NCBI GenBank assembly: GCA_018350325.1
Contig: JAEVLN010000013.1
Coordinates: 2,411,124 to 2,475,123 of the forward strand
Source of the DNA: Globodera rostochiensis
Taxonomy: Eukaryota > Nematoda > Chromadorea > Rhabditida > Heteroderidae
DNA length: 64,000 nt
Direction: 5' to 3'
Both the position numbers and the translations under genes were made by a program. The stretch's first letter is position 1. The number at the start of each line of letters is the position of its first letter. Shown in pieces: positions 22,601 to 34,252 of the stretch. The notes beneath the pieces are model-generated. The model saw only the letters and a list, made by a program, of their open reading frames with translations. It was not told the DNA's origin and ran no database searches.

Positions 22601-25600
22601 GGTACACGACAATTTGAACCCGTTCATGGGGATCGCCTTCAACGAAAAGGACGAACTGCTGGTCTTGTGGAAATTCTGCTCTAGGGGCACAATTCAGGTG
22701 GAGCAAATGGGAAATGAACGGTAAGCATGGACAGTCTCAAACACTTCAGGACATCATTTACAATGAGAACGTGACCTTGGACTCCAAATTCCACGCGGCA
22801 TTCGTCCGTGACATCACTCTGGTCCATCCCATTGCTGCGATCACTTAGGCTTTTGGGAACAAAACAAAATTTAGGGGTTGGAATATTTGCACATGTGCCC
22901 GATCGGATACCATGGATCGTTGACCCCTTGGGCATGTTTGATCGACCGGAATTGGTTGGTATTTGGGTTTTGTGGAATCGACAGAAAAACGAACTCTATA
23001 AGCGGTAGTAGACTAATTGCATTTCAGGATGGTCAAATTGACGGATTATGCCATTGCCAATTGTATGGGTAAGTGAATGCCCCGGGGGGGGGGGGGAGGA
23101 CATCGATGGAATTTAATTTCTGCCTAAACTTTGTCTAAGAGCGTTGGGAGAAGTCGGGTTGCAATTTCGAGGAGACGCTGAAGGACGGGGAAGATAAAAG
23201 TGGCGCATCACAGACAACGAGTGAGTTGGGTGGGGGTAGGGGGGGGGGGTAATTTGAGGGGGGGGGGGGGGTAATTTGAGGGGGGGGGGGATAATTTGAG
23301 GGGGGGGGTAATTTGAGGGGGGGGGGGGGTTTAATTTGAGGGGGGGGGTAATTTGAGGGGGAGGGGTAATTGAGAGGGGGACGGTAATTTGAGGGGGGGG
23401 GGGGAAAATTTGAGGGGTGGGGGGGTAATTTTGAGGGGGGGGGTTTAATTTGAGGGGGGGGGGTATTTGAGGGGGGGGGGTTAATTTTGAGGAGGGGGAG
23501 GTAATGTGAGGGGGGGGGGGATATTTAGGGGGGGGGGTAATTTGAGGGGGGGGTAATTTGAGAGGGCCGAGGTAATTTGACGGGGGGTGATATTGGGGGG
23601 GGTAATTTGAGTGGGGGGGGGTTAATTTGAGGGGGGCGGGGGTAATTTGATGGGGGGGGTAATTTGAGGGGGGGGAGGATAATTTGAGGGGGGGGGAGTA
23701 TTTGAGGGGGGGGTAATTTGAGGGGGGGGTAATTGGAGGGGGAGGTATTTGAGGGGGGGGGATAATTTGAGGGGGGGGGGGTAATTTGAGGGGGGGGTAA
23801 TTTGAGAGGGGGAGGTAATTGAGGGGGGGGATAATTTGAGGGGGGGGGGGGCTAATTTGAGGGGGGGGGGGTAATTTAGGGGGGGGGGTTAATTTGAGGG
23901 GGGGGGGATAATTTGAGGGGGGGGGTCATTTGAGGGGGGGGGTAATTTGAGAGGGGGAGGTAATTTGAGGGGGGGGGGGGATAATTTGAGGGGGGGGGTA
24001 CTTTGAGGGGGGGGGGTTTAATTTGAGAGGGGAGGTAATTTGAGGGGGGGGGGAAATTTGAGGGGGGGGGGGTAATTTGAGGGGGGGGTAATTTGAGAGG
24101 GGGAGGTAATTTGGGGGGGGGGGGATAATTTGAGGGGGGGGGGTAATTTGAGGGGGGGGGGTAATTTGAGGGGGGGGGTAATTTGAGGGGGGGGGGTAAT
24201 TTGAGAGGGGGAGGTAATTTGAGGGGGGGGGATAATTTGAGGGGGGGGGGTAATTTGAGGGGGGGGGTAATTTGAGAGGGGGAGGTAATTGAGGGGGGGG
24301 GGGATAATTTGAGGGGGGGGGGTAATTTGAGGGGGGGGTAATTTGAGAGGGGAGGTAATTTGAGGGGGGGGGATAATTTGAGGGGGGGGGGGGGTAATTT
24401 GAGGGGGGGGTAATTTGAGAGGGGGAGGTAATTTGAGGGGGGGGGGATAATTTGAGGGGGGGGGTAATTGAGGGGGGGGGGATAATTTGAGGGGGGGGGT
24501 AATTTGAGGGGGGGGGGGTAATTTGAAGGGGGAGGTAATTTGAGGGGGGGGGGGGATAATTTGAGGGGGGGGGGGGTAATTTGAGGGGGGGGGTAATTTG
24601 AGAGGGGGAGGTAATTTGAGGGGGGGGGGATAATTTGAGGGGGGGGGTAATTTGAGGGGGGGGAGGTAATTTGAGGGGGGGGGGATAATTTGAGGGGGGG
24701 GGGTAATTTGAGGGGGGGGGGTAATTTGAGGGGGGGGGGGTAATTTGAGGGGGGGGGGTAATTGAGAGGGGGAGGTAATTTGAGGGGGGGGGGTAATTTG
24801 AGGGGGGGGGGTAATTTGAGAGGGGAGGTAATTTGAGGGGGGGGGGATAATTTGAGGGGGGGGGGGGTAATTTGAGGGGGGGGGTAATTTGAGAGGGGGA
24901 GGTAATTTGAGGGGGGGGGGATAATTTGAGGGGGGGGGGGTAATTTGAGGGGGGGGTAATTTGAGAGGGGGAGGTAATTTGAGGGGGGGGGGGTAATTGA
25001 GGGGGGGGTAATTTGAGAGGGGGAGGTAATTTGAGGGGGGGGGATAATTTGAGGGGGGGGGGATAATTTGAGGGGGGGGGGGGTAATTTGAGGGGGGGGG
25101 GTAATTTGAGGGGGGGGGGTAATTTGAGGGGGGGGTAATTTGAGAGGGGGAGGTAATTTGAGGGGGGGGGGATAATTGAGGGGGGGGGGGTAATTTGAGG
25201 GGGGGGTAATTTGAGAGGGGGAGGTAATTTGAGGGGGGGGATAATTTGAGGGGGGGGGGTAATTTGAGGGGGGGGGTAATTTGAGAGGGGGAGTAATTTG
25301 AGGGGGGGGGATAATTTGAGGGGGGGGGTAATTTGAGGGGGGGGGGGATAATTGAGGGGGGGGGTAATTTGAGGGGGGGGGGGTAATTTGAGAGGGGGAG
25401 GTAATTTGAGGGGGGGGGGATAATTTGAGGGGGGGGGGGTAATTTGAGAGGGGGAGGTAATTTGAGGGGGGGGGATAATTTGAGGGGGGGGGGTAATTTG
25501 AGGGGGGGTAATTTGAGAGGGGGAGGTAATTGAGGGGGGGGGGATAATTTGAGGGGGGGGGTAATTTGAGGGGGGGGGGATAATTTGAGGGGGGGGGTAA

Positions 25601-28464
25601 TTTGAGGGGGGGGGGTAATTTGAGAGGGGGAGGTAATTTGAGGGGGGGGGGGATAATTTGAGGGGGGGGGGGGGTAATTTGAGGGGGGGGGGTAATTTGA
25701 GAGGGGAGGTAATTTGAGGGGGGGGGATAATTTGAGGGGGGGGGGATAATTTGAGGGGGGGGGGTATTTGAGGGGGGGGTAATTTGAGAGGGGGAGGTAA
25801 TTTGAGGGGGGGGGGGATAATTTGGGGGGGGGGTAATTTGAGGGGGGGGGGTAATTTGAGGGGGGGGGGTAATTTGAGGGGGGGGGTAATTTGAGAGGGG
25901 GAGGTAATTTGAGGGGGGGGGGATAATTTGAGGGGGGGGGGGAATTTGAGGGGGGGGTAATTTGAGAGGGGGAGGTAATTTGAGGGGGGGGGGATAATTT
26001 GGGGGGGGGGGGTAATTTGAGGGGGGGGGTAATTTGAGAGGGGGAGGTAATTTAGGGGGGGGGGATAATTTGAGGGGGGGGGGATAATTTGAGGGGGGGG
26101 GGTAGTTGAGGGAATGCCTGTCATGCTTCGTGTCTAAAAGCCAAAAGCATTTATATGAGCCTCCTTTCCTTCCCAAAAGACGTCCTCTATTGTGCTCCGG
26201 AGCTGCTGAAGAACAGGGACCAAAACCGTCGTCGCGGCATGGAGCAAGTGTGGCTGAAGCAGAGCGCGGCACGACGGCAGGCCGGCGACATTTATGCCTT
26301 CGGAATTGTGATGTATGAAATCCTTTTCCGCGGCCTGCCATTTCCGGAAGGGGCCGATCTGGCGGGTAAGTCCACTGAGGAGAATTCCACAGGTGAGGGA
26401 GGGCCCGAAACGCGCGACCAAACGGCGGGAGGGGCGGGCAAGGCAAAGGGCTTTCGGCCGACCTCACCCAACGGAGGGCTTTTCATTAGCAAAACGAAAG
26501 AACGTGCAAATTACGCTTCTTCCCGTTCTCCCTATCCCAGAGCTGTGTGAATATGTACGCGACGGTTCCAAGACGTACAAGCCGGCTATCCAGGATCGTT
26601 CCCAAGTCCATCCCGACATCGGTAGAAATAGTCGTATCTGAACAGCATTGCCCCTTCATATATTCAGCCGCACTACTCCAGGACTGCTGGTCCAATAACC
26701 CTGAAATTCGTCCTTCCATCCGAAGAGTTCGTCTGAACACCGAAAATTATCTGAAAGTGTAAGCGGAGGACGTTAAGTCCAATCGAAGAATCGGCACTTC
26801 AGAAAGGGTTCTTTGGTTGACCAAATGATGAGAATGATGGAGCAGTACGCAAATAATTTGGAAAAGCTTGTGCAGGAAAGGACTGGTCTGTTGGAGGATG
26901 CCAACAAACGCGCGGACAAATTGCTCAATCAACTGCTCCCAAGGTGGCACTCGAAATTGGATGGTTAATGCTGTTTAGTTATGTTGCAAACGAGCTCAAG
27001 CTGGGCCGGTCAGTGGCCCCGAAGACGTTCAAAACGGCCTCCGTCATGTTCAGGTGTTCGTCTTACAAATTAGATACCTTCCTTCTCACTCCTCAACTTT
27101 CCCAATAGCGACATCGTCGGTTTCACCACTCTCTGCTCATCTTCAACTCCCCTGGAAGTTGTTACCATGCTGAACACAGTTTATACTGGATTCGACGACC
27201 TGATCAACAAACACGAAGCATACAAAGTGGAGACTATCGGTGGGCAGGCGATGAACGGCAATTGGGGGAAGGGGCAGGACGGCACATTGGGGGGGGGGGG
27301 GAGGGAGGACGGCACATTGGGGGAGGAGGAGGGGGGAGGGGGAGGACGGCACATTGGGCGGAGGAGGGGGGAGGGGGAGACGGCACATTCCGGGAGGAGG
27401 GGGGAGAGGGAGGACGGCACATTGGGGGGGGGGAGGAGGCACATTCGGGGGAGGAGGGGGGAGAGGGAGGACGGCACATTCGGGGGAGGAGGGGGGGAGG
27501 GAGGACGGCACATTGGGGGGGGGGGGAGGACGGCACATTCGGGGGAGGGGGGGGAGAGGGAGGACGGCACATTGGGGGGGGGAGGACGGCACGTTCGGGG
27601 GAGGAGGGGGGAGAGGGAGGACGGCACATTGGGGGGGGGGAGGACGGCACATTCGGGGGAGGAGGGGGGAGAGGGAGGACGGCACACTGGGGGGGGGGAG
27701 GACGGCACATTGGGGGGAGGGGGAGGACGGTGATTATTATGCGCCTAAGGGGACGCGTACATGGTCGTGAGCGGAATCCCCCAGGAGATCGGAGTGCGCC
27801 ATCTAATGCACCTCAGCGACATTGCTTTGGAATTTATGGCCGTAAATTGGACGGGTGGATGGCCGACTTATGCACATCTTTTCAAATTTAGTATCTTAAA
27901 CACTATGAAATTCCGCACCGAAAGCCACAAAAGATAAAAATTCGTATCGGACTACACACCGGACCGGTAACAAAACAGATAAGATAAGGCAAAAAAGTGA
28001 AGGGCCCCCAATTGGAAAGGTTGCGGCCGGCGTTGTCGGACTGAGTACACCGCGCTACTGTCTCTTCGGGGATACGGTAGATTGATGATATTTGACGGTA
28101 ACATTGAACAAAAGGTGAACATGGCATCGCGAATGGAGTCTACTGGAGTTCCCGAGAAGATTCAATGCAGCGAACAGTACATGGAAGGCTTGCACAAGCA
28201 CTATCCCGAATTCAGAATGGCGCCTCGGGGCAAAATCGACATTAAGGTTTGGTTTTGTTTGGTGGTTAAGGGAAGGTTGATGATTGGATGATGGGACGAG
28301 CCTTCCAGGGCAAGGGCGAATGTTGCACCCATTGGCTGGAGGGCAAGGTTGGCCAGGAGGATGAGCTGCCGTACGCGCCTTCGCCCGAACTGCTCTCCAA
28401 AGTACAGGCCATCTCCGCCGGAGGGTCTCTCACGCCGGAGCAAGTGAGCATTGTGTTCGGCTGA
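19693..28464 (+). CDS. Receptor-type guanylate cyclase (nematode gcy family), 32 exons
   Basis: Membrane receptor making cGMP from GTP. Exons: 19693-19842, 19895-19971, 20027-20152, 20220-20340, 20397-20419, 20472-20580, 20622-20678, 20727-20748, 20804-20956, 21010-21555, 21601-21635, 21739-21781, 21841-21881, 21951-22082, 22132-22247, 22294-22378, 22434-22697, 22750-22821, 22875-22954, 23028-23068, 23140-23220, 26180-26365, 26541-26621, 26668-26758, 26803-26943, 26979-27053, 27109-27239, 27750-27841, 27892-27966, 28020-28076, 28115-28246, 28309-28464. All phases agree, giving 1,196 codons plus stop. Signal peptide ([13 protein letters not shown]); ANF-receptor domain ([20 protein letters not shown]); one TM near residue 560; kinase-homology domain with TDYAIA in the DFG position and a PEIRP motif; coiled coil about 911-957; cyclase domain with both metal Asp ([14 protein letters not shown]), guanine-specifying Glu and Cys (ETIG, RYCLFG) and catalytic Asn/Arg (VNMASR). 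It looks active. Ligand and exact gcy orthologue unknown. Confidence 0.93.
23231..26110 (+). repeat. TAATTTGAG(G)n satellite filling a gcy intron
   Basis: About 2.9 kb of a 16-18 bp unit TAATTTGAGGGGGGGG with variants (GATAATTTG, GTAATTTGAGAGGGGGAG), occupying almost the whole intron 23221-26179. The G runs lie on the coding strand, so the nascent transcript would carry them. Two very long Pro-rich minus-strand frames arise only because the repeat lacks stops. Confidence 0.97.
27262..27735 (+). repeat. GGACGGCACATT(G)n minisatellite in a gcy intron
   Basis: About 470 bp of units with GGACGGCACATT plus a G/GA run (roughly 24-45 bp each), filling the intron between the exons ending at 27239 and starting at 27750, which split the ETI|GDAYM region. 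Again the G-rich strand is the coding strand. Confidence 0.95.
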
Positions 28465-28946
28465 GTGAGTTGGCTGCTGGAACGGCACACAAACGTTGGG
28501 GCAAAGGATTTATTAGCATGGGATTAAACACCGTCGAAGCTTTGAAAGAATCTTAAAAAGGGTAATTCGCCAAATATGAATTCTTAAGACTTTGTTATGT
28601 TAATTGATTTCCCCTTTAGATTGGAGTCCGTCGTTAAATGATCTTCTTGTGATTAAAGCAATCTTGACGAATTCCCTCATTTCGGTTTAGAAGTTAGACG
28701 ATAATACATTTTATTTTTTATTTAGCTTTAATATTAATTTGTCAATGTTCTATCGTTATTTGTTCTTTCCTAGTTAGATAAAAGTTTTCTATAAATTTAA
28801 CTTGAGGAGGAGAGACAAGACAGCGGTAGAGCACGGCACGGATCAAACCATGTCATATGTAACAAATACCATTTATCGGATATTTGAGGCGTTTAAAACG
28901 GGTTTTATACCTGATACTGGTGTCTCTTTCACCTGGGCGATTGGAC
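28465..28946. other. 3' flank of guanylate cyclase gene
   Basis: AT-rich, no exon seen. Candidate 3'-end sequences lie in the AT-rich stretch 28680-28800, but I cannot place a poly(A) site with confidence. Confidence 0.45.
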
Positions 28947-30038
28947 AACTGAGCGCCCAGTTGTGAGCGCCCAGTCGTGAGCGCCCAGTTGTGAGCGCCC
29001 AGTCGTGAGCGCCCAGTTGTGAGCGCCCAGTCGTGAGCGCCCAGTTGTGAGCGCCCAGTCGTGAGCGCCCAGTTGTGAGCGCCCAGTTGTGAGCGCCCAG
29101 TCGTGAGCGCCCAGTTGTGAGCGCCCAGTCGTGAGCGCCCAGTTGTGAGCGCCCAGTCGTGAGCGCCCAGTTGTGAGCGCCCAGTCGTGAGCGCCCAGTT
29201 GTGAGCGCCCAGTCGTGAGCGCCCAGTTGTGAGCGCCCAGTCGTGAGCGCCCAGTTGTGAGCGCCCAGTTGTGAGCGCCCAGTCGTGAGCGCCCAGTTGT
29301 GAGCGCCCAGTCGTGAGCGCCCAGTTTGTGAGCGCCCCAGTTGTGAGCGCCCAGTGTGAGCGCCCAGTTGTGAGCGCCCAGTTGTGAGCGCCCAGTTGTG
29401 AGCGCCCCAGTTGGAGCGCCCAGTTGTGAGCGCCCAGTTGTGAGCGCCCAGTTGTGAGCGCCCAGTTGTGAGGCCCAGTTGTGAGCGCCCAGTCGTGAGC
29501 GCCCAGTTGTGAGCGCCCAGTTGTGAGCGCCAGTCGTGAGCGCCCAGTTGTGAGCGCCCAGTCTTGAGCGCCCAGTTGTGAGCGCCCAGTTGTGAGCGCC
29601 CAGTCGTGAGCGCCCAGTTGTGAGCGCCCAGTTGTGAGCGCCCAGTTGTGAGCGCCCAGTTGTGAGCGCCCAGTCGTGAGCGCCCAGTTGTGAGCGCCCA
29701 GTTGTGAGCGCCCAGTCGTGAGCGCCCAGTTGTGAGCGCCCAGTTGTGAGCGCCCAGTTGTGAGCGCCCAGTTGTGAGCGCCCAGTTGTGAGCGCCCAGT
29801 TGTGAGCGCCCAGTTGTGAGCGCCCAGTTGTGAGCGCCCAGTTGTGAGCGCCCAGTCGTGAGCGCCCAGTTGTGAGCGCCCAGTCGTGAGCGCCCAGTTG
29901 TGAGCGCCCAGTCGTGAGCGCCCAGTTGTGAGCGCCCAGTTGTGAGCGCCCAGTTGTGAGCGCCCAGTCGTGAGCGCCCAGTTGTGAGCGCCCAGTTGTG
30001 AGCGCCCAGTCGTGAGCGCCCAGTTGTGAGCGCCCAGA
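28947..30038. repeat. 14-bp satellite TGAGCGCCCAGTTG
   Basis: About 78 copies of a 14-bp unit, TGAGCGCCCAGTTG or TGAGCGCCCAGTCG. In the outer parts the T and C variants alternate strictly, making a 28-bp higher-order unit; the middle (about 29325-29480) is disordered with small deletions. Because 14 is not a multiple of 3, each frame reads a 14-residue repeat (42 bp), which explains the long open frames on the minus strand. Confidence 0.97.
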
Positions 30039-30401
30039 TATCATTCGGCTCCACTCTAAGCATAGCGCGCGAATCCGTTAAAATTTTTTGGCGGAAACCA
30101 CTTTGAAGTAAGTTATGAGCCCGGGACTGAAGTGTCTTCCACCCTTGCCGGGGTCCTGTGCACAGTTGTCTTCTGTTTACAATTGTCTGCGGAGAAATGG
30201 GTTTCATTTTTTTGATTTTCTATAACAATTCCTAATTTTGAGAGAATATGAGTGATTTTTCTCATTTTTTAAATCATTGGAAAACTGAGTCCCAGTCAAA
30301 AGACACTTCAGTCCCGGGCTCATAACTTGCGTCAAAGTTGTTTTCGCCAAAAAATTTTAACGGATTCGCGCGCTAGGCTTAAAGTGGAGTCAAATGATAT
30401 A
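30038..30401. mobile_element. Long-TIR element next to the 14-bp satellite
   Basis: The left arm (from gatatcattcggctccact through 'gcgcgcgaatccgttaaa' to 'cccgggactgaagtgtc') recurs in inverse up to about 30401, with arms of about 110 bp. It abuts the satellite with no gap and shares the 'gactgaagtg' and 'actgagtcccagt' motifs with the elements at 6.1 and 13.2 kb. The satellite may have grown from this element's subterminal sequence. Confidence 0.6.
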
Positions 30402-30872
30402 TAATTCGTCCACTTTGGCGAGGTACCCATATTCCGGAATTTTCCGAGATTTGCAGAAGGAAATTTGTTTAATTCTCTCGCACTCTCTATTTATTGGCAC
30501 ACATCTCGTTTTTCTGTTGAAGGATTTTCACGCATTTTAATCAAAATTCTATAAAATTATGAACATTTTTCCCTATAATTCGTAAAATAATGTATTATTC
30601 AAAAAAAAAGTGTATTAGGTAATCTATTACTTAATGTTTTCTAGGGATGGTGAAAGTTTGGAGAAGATCTGTAGGTGTAGAAAAAAGTTCTTAGGTGCGA
30701 GGTGTGGGATAGTCAAAATATTATTAAAAGGTGAGAGAGAACACCAAAAGAAGAGAACGGTTAGAGAAAAAGAGGGAAAAGCGAGATAGTGCACCGTCTA
30801 ACTTAAACGGTAATAAAATGTAAAAATGACGCGCTGTGCTAGTGGCAGCAGTTTTAAGCACCGAATTTTCAG
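30402..30872. other. Upstream region of the NTPDase gene
   Basis: AT-rich, purine-rich near 30700-30790. It presumably holds the promoter, but I see no clear TATA box or other recognisable site. Confidence 0.4.
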
Positions 30873-33800
30873 ATGGTCGGCAGATGTGCCGTTAATAAAG
30901 GAGCTTGCTTTCTCACCTTTTCTTTGGCTTTGCTAACTGTCCTCCTCTTCAACAGTTTGTCTTCCTCCGACTCGACCAACTTCAGAATAAGTGGGATGCC
31001 ATTCTTATTCCCAATTTCATTTCATTTTCATAGAAAACGATTTTAACGGCAACATGGACAAAAGCTACGGGATTGTAATCGATGCTGGCTCGACGGGGTC
31101 TCGTCTGTTTCTGTACAGTTGGACCTCTCCCTCTACGGATGAATTGATAAACATTAGTGCGGTCAATGACCGACAGGAGAGGCCAGTCGTCAAGAAAGTC
31201 ACGCCGGGGTTGAGCTCATTCGGAGACAAACCTGGTGAAGCACGGCAATGGTCGGTTTTGCGTTACCATTAAAAACAAAACAAAAAAAGTGTATTTACCG
31301 TCAATTGGAATTTCCCTTAACCGATTCAGAAAATCTTTACGCCAATCGAAAGATCTCGAAGAGTTGAAGCTAACATTAAGTTAAAGCTTTGTGATTGGAC
31401 GATTCAAAAAACTTATGGCCAGAAAACTTGATAAAATTTAAAAATTCCGGGTTTCTGGTCATAAGTTTTTTGAAACTTTCCAATCAAAAAGCTTTAACTT
31501 AATGTTAGCTTCAACTCTTTAAGATTTTTGAATCGGTTAAGGTTGAAGCAAGTTATTGCCCCGATCTTGATTGTTGATGAGTTGGGTTGATCCCCAATTG
31601 ACTATTTAATGGCTAAAATTTTTTGAGTATAATTTTGATTTTTCGTCGGTACCGCAAAAACCGGCCATTAGCGGAATAGCCCTCCCATCCTCCGCTTTAT
31701 CTCTTCAACAACGCTCAGATGCTGCTTCTGCTTATATAAAGCCGTTGCTGGATTTTGCGGCAGAATTTATTCCCGAACAGAAACTTGGAGCAACTCCCGT
31801 GTTTATTTTTGCAACTGCCGGCATGCGTCTGTTGTCATTAGAGTACGTATTGTGTGCTTTTTGAAAAGGGAAGCGAGTGACGCACATTTTGAGACCTTAC
31901 TGAAATTTTAAAACCAAAAACAACAAAATTTTCAGGTGTTTTTTACGTGAATTTAATTAAGTTTAAAAAGTACTCTCATTTTTATGCCTGCTTTTTTCCG
32001 AGTTTTGGAATTTTCCTTTTGTAAATCATTTTCTGAAATTGATCAGTTTCATTTGAGGAAACAACAAAGTGTGATGGAAAATCTGCGAAAAGAACTGCCG
32101 AGGATGACGAAATTACAAATATTGGATCAGCACATTCAGGTGATAAGCGGCAGATGGGGTTAGTTTCTTGTTATCTTTGGAGGTGAAGGATCGCCAATTT
32201 ATTTAGAAGGCATTTACAGTTGGGTTGCCATAAATTACATGTTGGGCCGCTTCAATCTGTCCAATTCGGTGGACCAATCCGACGACGAAGAGAGCAGAGA
32301 AAATTTGAAATCGTTCGGGAAGAAGCGCATTTCCACTTCGTCTGTTTGGGAGAGGGTTCAGCGTCCAAACTCCGCAGGTGTTTAGGCTTAGGCGCCCGTT
32401 TAAGGGATATTCTACGTTTTGTTTGTTTTGCCTCGAGGTATGATCGACATGGGCGGTGCTTCTGCGCAAATTGCGTACGAGCTTCCGTTCGCCGATTCTG
32501 AGGGTGGAACTTTGCCCAAAAGTGGAGAGAATGTCCAACTGATCAATCTCGGGTGTCGCGACGATGACCCCCGTTTCCGCTATCGTTTATTTGTCACCAC
32601 TTTCCTTGGCTTCGGGGTCAACGAAGGAGCAAAAACCTATGAGAAATTTCTGTGGAAACGGTTAAGCGGAGAATGGCCTATGAATTCGACCGAAGATGCT
32701 AAGATGAAAGTGCCGACTGTCGTCGACGGATGTTTGCCCCTTAATTTGCTGAAACTGACCTATGTCGAGGAGAATTACTCTCAATTCGTACGAAAGGTCG
32801 AAGAAATATGATTTTGATAAATCGAATGTTTTTATTAATTTTAAGGGTAACGGCGACTGGGACACATGTGTCAGCGACATTGCGACTTTGGTGAATTACA
32901 CTTACAAATTATGTGCATTTTAATATGTTAATTTGCAGCTTTTTGAATCCAATTCGAAATGTCCGCTGGCCAAGTCGTGCTTTTTTGACGGCATTCAAGC
33001 GCCGTCCCAATTGTCTTTGTCAAAGGTGGAGTTGTACGGCTTTAGCGAGTATTGGTTTAGCGTTGATGATGTGCTTTCGCTGGGCGGAAAATACGAACAC
33101 GACAAATTTGAGCGAAAGGCCAAAGAGTTCTGCGGGCAGTCGTGGGCAGTGATAAAAGTGAGTCTGCTTCACTATTTCAAATTGTCCAGGTCATAAGTCG
33201 TTGATTGGGCATGAGCCGATGTGAAACCAAACCGATCGAGATCAGACCGAGCTGTCGAGAGTCTCGGCCCGGGCTTTTTGTGCACTTGGTTTCCCCCGCG
33301 TGCTCAAGAGAAAATGCTGGGGGATGGAGAAGTGGGGCGAGCTATTCCGCCGAACTCTAGTTTAAACTAGAGACCGGACAACCAGACCAAACAAATATTT
33401 GCTTTACTATTTGTACAAAGATTCCAAATATTTGTATTTGGTCCGGTCTCTAGTTTAAACCACTTATTTTTTAGAAAAAGGTCAAAACACAATTCTATCC
33501 CAAAGCGGACTCGGAGCGTTTGGAAACGCAATGTTTCAAGTCGGCTTGGATCCACGCCGTGCTGCACAATGGGTTCCACGTTGACGAAGTGCAGCACCAT
33601 TTCCAAAGCGCATTTCGGATAAATGGCCAAGAGGTCCAATGGGTAAAATTCTTTCTTTTAACATTTCGGAAATTTCGTCATTTGCAAAGGCTCTTGGTGC
33701 GATAATTTACCAGATGCGATACCTTCCATTACTGACCGAAAATAAGGGTCGACGGAGCATGAGACCGAAGTACGCTTTTATGAATCTGCATTATTGTGTC

Positions 33801-34043
33801 GCATTGAATTTCAGCCGAATTTATCAGCAACTCCTTGGGGGTGCCGATGTCTGGGCCCTTTTCTATTTTCTCTGTATTCTCACTCTGATGGCGTTGCTCT
33901 TGCGAATGTATTCGAAATCGAGACAAACTCGCTCTTCGGTGACAAAGAGAGACGACGGCAATGGCAAATCCGTTTACTATCGAAAGCTCGGAAACGGAGT
34001 GGTCGATGGTCCAGAACCCGGTTTTGGAAATCTCATAATCTGA
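30873..34043 (+). CDS. Ectonucleoside triphosphate diphosphohydrolase, ENTPD4/7 (MIG-23/UDA-1) type
   Basis: Hydrolyses nucleoside di- and triphosphates; relatives act in the Golgi or endosomal lumen and support glycosylation. Exons: 30873-30990, 31034-31250, 31672-31846, 32047-32158, 32207-32377, 32438-32796, 32846-32890, 32939-33157, 33475-33642, 33690-34043; the frame closes at 645 residues. It has an N-terminal TM anchor ([13 protein letters not shown]) and a C-terminal TM ([16 protein letters not shown]), the two-pass topology of this family. Apyrase regions: ACR1 [11 protein letters not shown]2 TAGMRLL, ACR3 [18 protein letters not shown]4 [24 protein letters not shown] after ACR1 also matches ENTPD4/7. 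Junctions around exon 3 are least certain (31250/31672 and 31846/32047). Length is close to the usual 600-620. Catalytic residues look intact. Confidence 0.88.
31315..31542. mobile_element. Hairpin MITE in NTPDase intron 2
   Basis: The arm beginning CCTTAACCGATTC at 31315 is repeated in inverse ending GAATCGGTTAAGG at 31542. Arms of about 105 bp include 'gaagctaacattaagttaaag' and its complement. No coding content. Confidence 0.75.
33368..33452. mobile_element. 85-bp hAT-like MITE in NTPDase intron 8
   Basis: The ends TAGAGACCGGAC and GTCCGGTCTCTA are flanked by a perfect 8-bp duplication GTTTAAAC (33360-33367, 33453-33460). It is nearly a complete hairpin. The same palindromic octamer is the target of the insertion at 41067. 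Confidence 0.75.
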
Positions 34044-34252
34044 ACGGCACCATCCATAATTAGTTCTGTTTGTTTCTATTTGTTGTATACAATTGGATTG
34101 TCTGGCATTATTTTTTAATGTACGTTTATGTGATATTGTTTGATCCGCAACTGGAGATGGGAAGAAAATGTAATTTATTTACTGGATAAACATCGTTCAA
34201 ATCAACAGGATTTTTTAGAAACAAACGTAAAGTATCACAACCTTCCTTTCCT
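34044..34252. other. Convergent 3' ends of NTPDase and Sec24 genes
   Basis: About 200 bp of AT-rich sequence between a plus-strand stop (34041-34043) and a minus-strand stop (34253-34255). It presumably carries both 3' UTRs. No other feature is seen. Confidence 0.5.

Noticed and set aside
23876..26467. Minus-strand open frames of 863 and 732 codons, Pro/Asn/Tyr rich
   Set aside because: They are the translation of the TAATTTGAG(G)n satellite, which forms no stops. They lie inside an intron of the plus-strand cyclase gene.
26134..26740. Open frames overlapping the kinase-homology exons
   Set aside because: Antisense or shifted frames of cyclase exons; the plus-strand frame carries APELL and PEIRP motifs.
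28947..30038. Possible CRISPR array
   Set aside because: Contiguous 14-bp tandem repeat without unique spacers, in a eukaryotic genome.
28873..30207. Minus-strand frames of 444 and 371 codons with a 14-residue repeat
   Set aside because: A 14-bp DNA satellite read in overlapping frames; the same peptide appears in each frame, offset, which is expected from the repeat and not from selection.
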